NCBI GenBank assembly: GCA_963573305.1
Contig: OY754331.1
Span: 150,965,728-151,029,727, forward strand
Source: Pyrrhosoma nymphula
Taxonomy: Eukaryota > Arthropoda > Insecta > Odonata > Coenagrionidae
DNA: 64,000 nucleotides
Reading direction: 5' to 3'
The notes below the pieces were generated by a model. The model was not told where the DNA came from, searched no databases, and worked only from the letters and a program-made list of their open reading frames with translations. How positions within the stretch are numbered: position 1 is the first letter of the stretch; every line of letters starts with the position of its first letter. Position numbers and translations under genes: made by a program. Shown piece after piece: positions 61,101 through 64,000 of the stretch.

Positions 61101-61684
61101 TTTGATATCGCCTACCAGTATCTATGTACATTGAGCACTAATATAATCCTATTCAACACGTGTCCGTGGATCCTTATCTTATTTTACTGTGCACCAACTT
61201 CTAATTTGAATTGAATGTCTACTGCTACCTTAACTTTTTATGGTAGTTAAATGTAGAACATATTTAGCCTCAAGTTCTTCATAGTTTTCTCCAAGAACAA
61301 CTTAATAGGGTTCCCAAACCCCGAAGCGACATGAGAATCTTTGCCGCTGGCAGTGGACTCATTACTTTACGAGTGTCCTGTAGGTCCAGCTTCCCGCATC
61401 AATAGTGCCAGAATCACCTCTTCTCCCCGTTCTGATTCCTCATAATTTTTCGCTAAGGAATGTATACTTTTGGCAGCAAAGAATTCCTCAATGGATGTAA
61501 AAGCTTGGGACGTGTGTTTTCCATCTAAGAGACTTTTCATTCATGGACATTTCTCTGACATTCGACTAGCATGAACTAACCAACGAATAGATTATAAGGT
61601 TTATATGGGAAGGCTTCTATTGAATGAACGATTGATTCCAACGGAGGCTTTTTGCCCTCTTACAGAACGTCACTCAATCCGAGT
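55197..61684. other. 6.5 kb with no gene recognised; purine-rich tracts
   Basis: G/A-rich tracts lie at about 57200-57400 and 58420-58860. A 14-base A run lies at 57847-57860 and could be a retroposon tail, but I cannot identify the insert. Frames at 57867-58121, 58018-58543 and 59677-59931 have no conserved domain. Confidence 0.45.
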
Positions 61685-61795
61685 GGGCACTTTCACTCAC
61701 TGTAGTGAGCACTCACACTAGAGTTGTATGTGAGTTGTTGATTCGTATCATAGGAACGCACTCACACTCGGCTCATAGGAGGGTGAGTAACGACA
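61685..61795. repeat. cluster of short CACTCA/TGAGTG repeats
   Basis: CACTCAC, AGTGAGC and similar hexamers recur in both orientations about eight times within 110 bases, allowing several small hairpins. No boundaries are defined. Confidence 0.5.
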
Positions 61796-63540
61796 CTATT
61801 AACTCCAGTCATTTCAGTTCCATTGGCATATTTACGTGAAACATAAGAGGAACGATTTAATTTAGCCGCTCGAGTAAATAATGTTTTTACGTAGAAACGT
61901 ATTTGCTTTGTGCATTAATCGGAAGAATTTCCAAATTTTCTAAGTAACGCAATGAAAAACATAATTACAGATAAATTCATAAGTAAGATACAATGATGAA
62001 GCTAAACAGAAACTAGAATGCAAGTATAAGAATATAAGTTACTGCGAATAGCTATGCTTATTCGACGGACAAAATTCTTTTTGATACGCGGGTACGGAAT
62101 TAGAGCTGGGGTTATTGGGTTCACCTGTCGTTAATACAATTGGGCACGTATTCTAGCAATTCACTCCTTCATACGATGCAATTTTCAATGCCCATACATA
62201 CATACAACAGATTCTGAAATAACGAGCCTCGTGTAAAACAGCAATTATACCTCATTCCTTCGTCTTATGTGAAAGGGGCTGCTTGTGAAACTTAAAATGT
62301 CTAGCAGGATTTACGCTACACGCGGTTTCTTACAATTTGCTGCTGTTTAACCTCTAAAAAAGATCGTTTTGACAATTCCACGAATTAATAGATGAAAATG
62401 TCGTCATTTGAAGGCAAAAACATCGCTTGAACATTTAATCTTTGTTTGAATTATAACATTTAAAATGAAAAATTATCTCATTTCAAAATTTAAATAATAC
62501 AGGTATAGAAGTACATTTAACTGAAAAGGGGGCAGTACACCTACTTTTCCGGTGAAACGTAATTTTAAATCCAATCAATATAAAAAGATTATTCGAGGGT
62601 CTAGATTTTTTCGAATGAGAACTTTCGAGGAGAGAACTACCAGCAAACAACAGGGGAAAAAACAGTAAAATTCAACTTGGATTAAGCCGTCATGATGGAT
62701 GAGTGACTTTTAGGAGCAAATTTGAATATTTACAGAAAGCTAAGGGAAATATAATGCCAAATATTTCCAGCGAAAAATGTTTTGATAATTTTCATAACAA
62801 TATGCAGGTCATGTTCGTTGGTGTTACCAACTTTCATCGATGTTAAAGGTGAATAAATCTCAAATTGGTGGTATTTTCAACGTCAAACGAAAGCCTTATT
62901 TCAAGAAATATTTTCTTGTTGTTAGTGGAAGCCGGATAAGCGTACAAATTTTGAAAGATTTTGATAAATGAGTTTGGAGAAAATAAGCACCTTCATATCT
63001 TCAACTTCACCTAACGTCATCTGATATCCATATTTCTACTCCAATTTCCATTTTCCCTGGTTCCGTCAAAGTCCTCTATTCACCCTTACCACATTCTCCT
63101 TTAGATATCGTCTTCCTTACTCTCACATTTCACCCTTTAAGAACGACATATGAGGAAAAAATTTGAAGAAATTATAAAAGAACTCTGAATATTACCAGAA
63201 ACGAAGCAAAATAGAGGGTTTGAAGATTTAGGACAAAACATAAGGGAGAGAAGAGTTTATAGAAGGCCCGATGACAGCAAAAATTACAAGGTTGGGTACT
63301 GTCAAAGAATTTGGAAATATTTGGCAAAAAACCGTGAATTAGGAACTTGAAATTCCTGAGGAAGTTTATTTATAATATAGGAAAAAAGAGGTGAGGCTAC
63401 GAAAAGGCATCGTCAACAAGTTGTACTGACATGAATTATTCTGATCGAAGAGAATACAGGCAGACATAAAACAGCTTGTGTACGCGAGTAACCTAATTTC
63501 CACTAGGAGCAAAATGATTAAAATGAGGAGGGGACTGGGC
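61796..63540. other. no gene recognised
   Basis: AT-rich unique-looking sequence; nothing supported. Confidence 0.45.
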
Positions 63541-63598
63541 TTTGATACCCGAGCTAGATTGGTAGGTCCCAAGGACTCAAAGCGCTAAGATCCAAATT
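63541..63598 (-). mobile_element. possible tRNA-like SINE fragment
   Basis: On the minus strand GGATCTTAGCGCTTTGAGTC and, later, CTCGGGTATCAAAGCCC give A-box-like and B-box-like segments at tRNA spacing, but the B box is imperfect and no body is seen. The rest of the window to 64000 shows nothing I can support. Confidence 0.3.
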
Positions 63599-64000
63599 AT
63601 GTGTCCTTCGCCGTATCACTCAAATGACCAAACGGGCTAACGTGGTCCCACCCACACAATTCTCTAAGTTCTGACAAAAGCATCGAGATCACTGCAAGAG
63701 AACTTGATCGAGAAAAGAGAGCGACCCCGCGATGTAAACACATATACACACAGACGATACAGACTGCTGCGCCGGTCACTCAAAGTTGAATCCGCGAGTT
63801 TTTTTAATTGTCCAAACCTACTTTTCATATTGTAAACTGCTTTCCCTGAATCCGTTCATCATCTTTGCCAAAGGACTGCACACACTGCTCCCCCAAACTC
63901 TCACCACACCCCGTCATTACATGGAGGTCGCCCGCATTGCCTCTCGTAAATCCATCCAGAAAAACCTCTCCCCTATACTCCTCCCTTTCTGACTTACCTC

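Overview
This window looks like gene-poor nuclear DNA from an arthropod, most likely an insect. It is AT-rich, it has no bacterial gene organisation, and its recognisable coding sequence is all transposon-derived. The element mix (jockey-like LINE, RTE-type tails, Penelope-like fragments, tRNA-derived SINEs, piggyBac, pogo, Harbinger- and hAT-type short elements, a Helitron) fits insect genomes. I cannot name the species. I found no host protein-coding exon, tRNA, rRNA or CRISPR array that I can defend. The window is probably intergenic or deep intronic.

Layout. 0-10 kb: two short elements with TTA duplications and Harbinger-like ends (157-370 and 6305-6591), a nearly perfect 150-bp hairpin flanked by a 12-bp direct repeat (7298-7518), a tRNA-like SINE (about 7656) and a very GC-rich hAT-like element (8305-8706). 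10-24 kb: two adjacent RTE-like 3' tails ending in an ACAT microsatellite (11.85-12.2 kb), a decayed Helitron replicase N-terminal region (12.96-14.72 kb), two fragments of LINE reverse-transcriptase C-terminus (16.3 kb plus strand, 20.7-21.0 kb minus strand) and a hAT remnant (22.06-22.49 kb). 24.6-28.9 kb: a jockey-like LINE with gag and endonuclease modules but no reverse-transcriptase core.

28.9-46.8 kb: a SINE split by a 284-bp insertion with a 12-bp target duplication and a hammerhead-like motif (33.7-34.1 kb), a degenerate GAAATGG array, a 1.37-kb inverted repeat with 555-bp arms, and a 5.15-kb pogo-type element (37724-42876). The pogo element still carries a transposase C-terminal relic and contains a nested 1.7-kb inverted-repeat element. 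A 99-bp hammerhead-like insertion lies at 45.25 kb and a cluster of tRNA-like SINEs at 46.4-46.8 kb. 46.8-64 kb is mostly featureless apart from an almost complete piggyBac (52285-55192) with intact TTAA sites and a transposase broken by two stops and one frameshift.

No gene here works with another in a pathway; the history is one of successive insertions. The nesting order is visible at two places: one SINE is older than the hammerhead-like insertion inside it, and the pogo element is older than the CCCAAG-ended element inside it. The points most worth a second look are the two short TSD-flanked insertions with hammerhead-like motifs, the long palindrome at 36-37.4 kb, the hairpin at 7.3 kb and the pogo subterminal repeat system.
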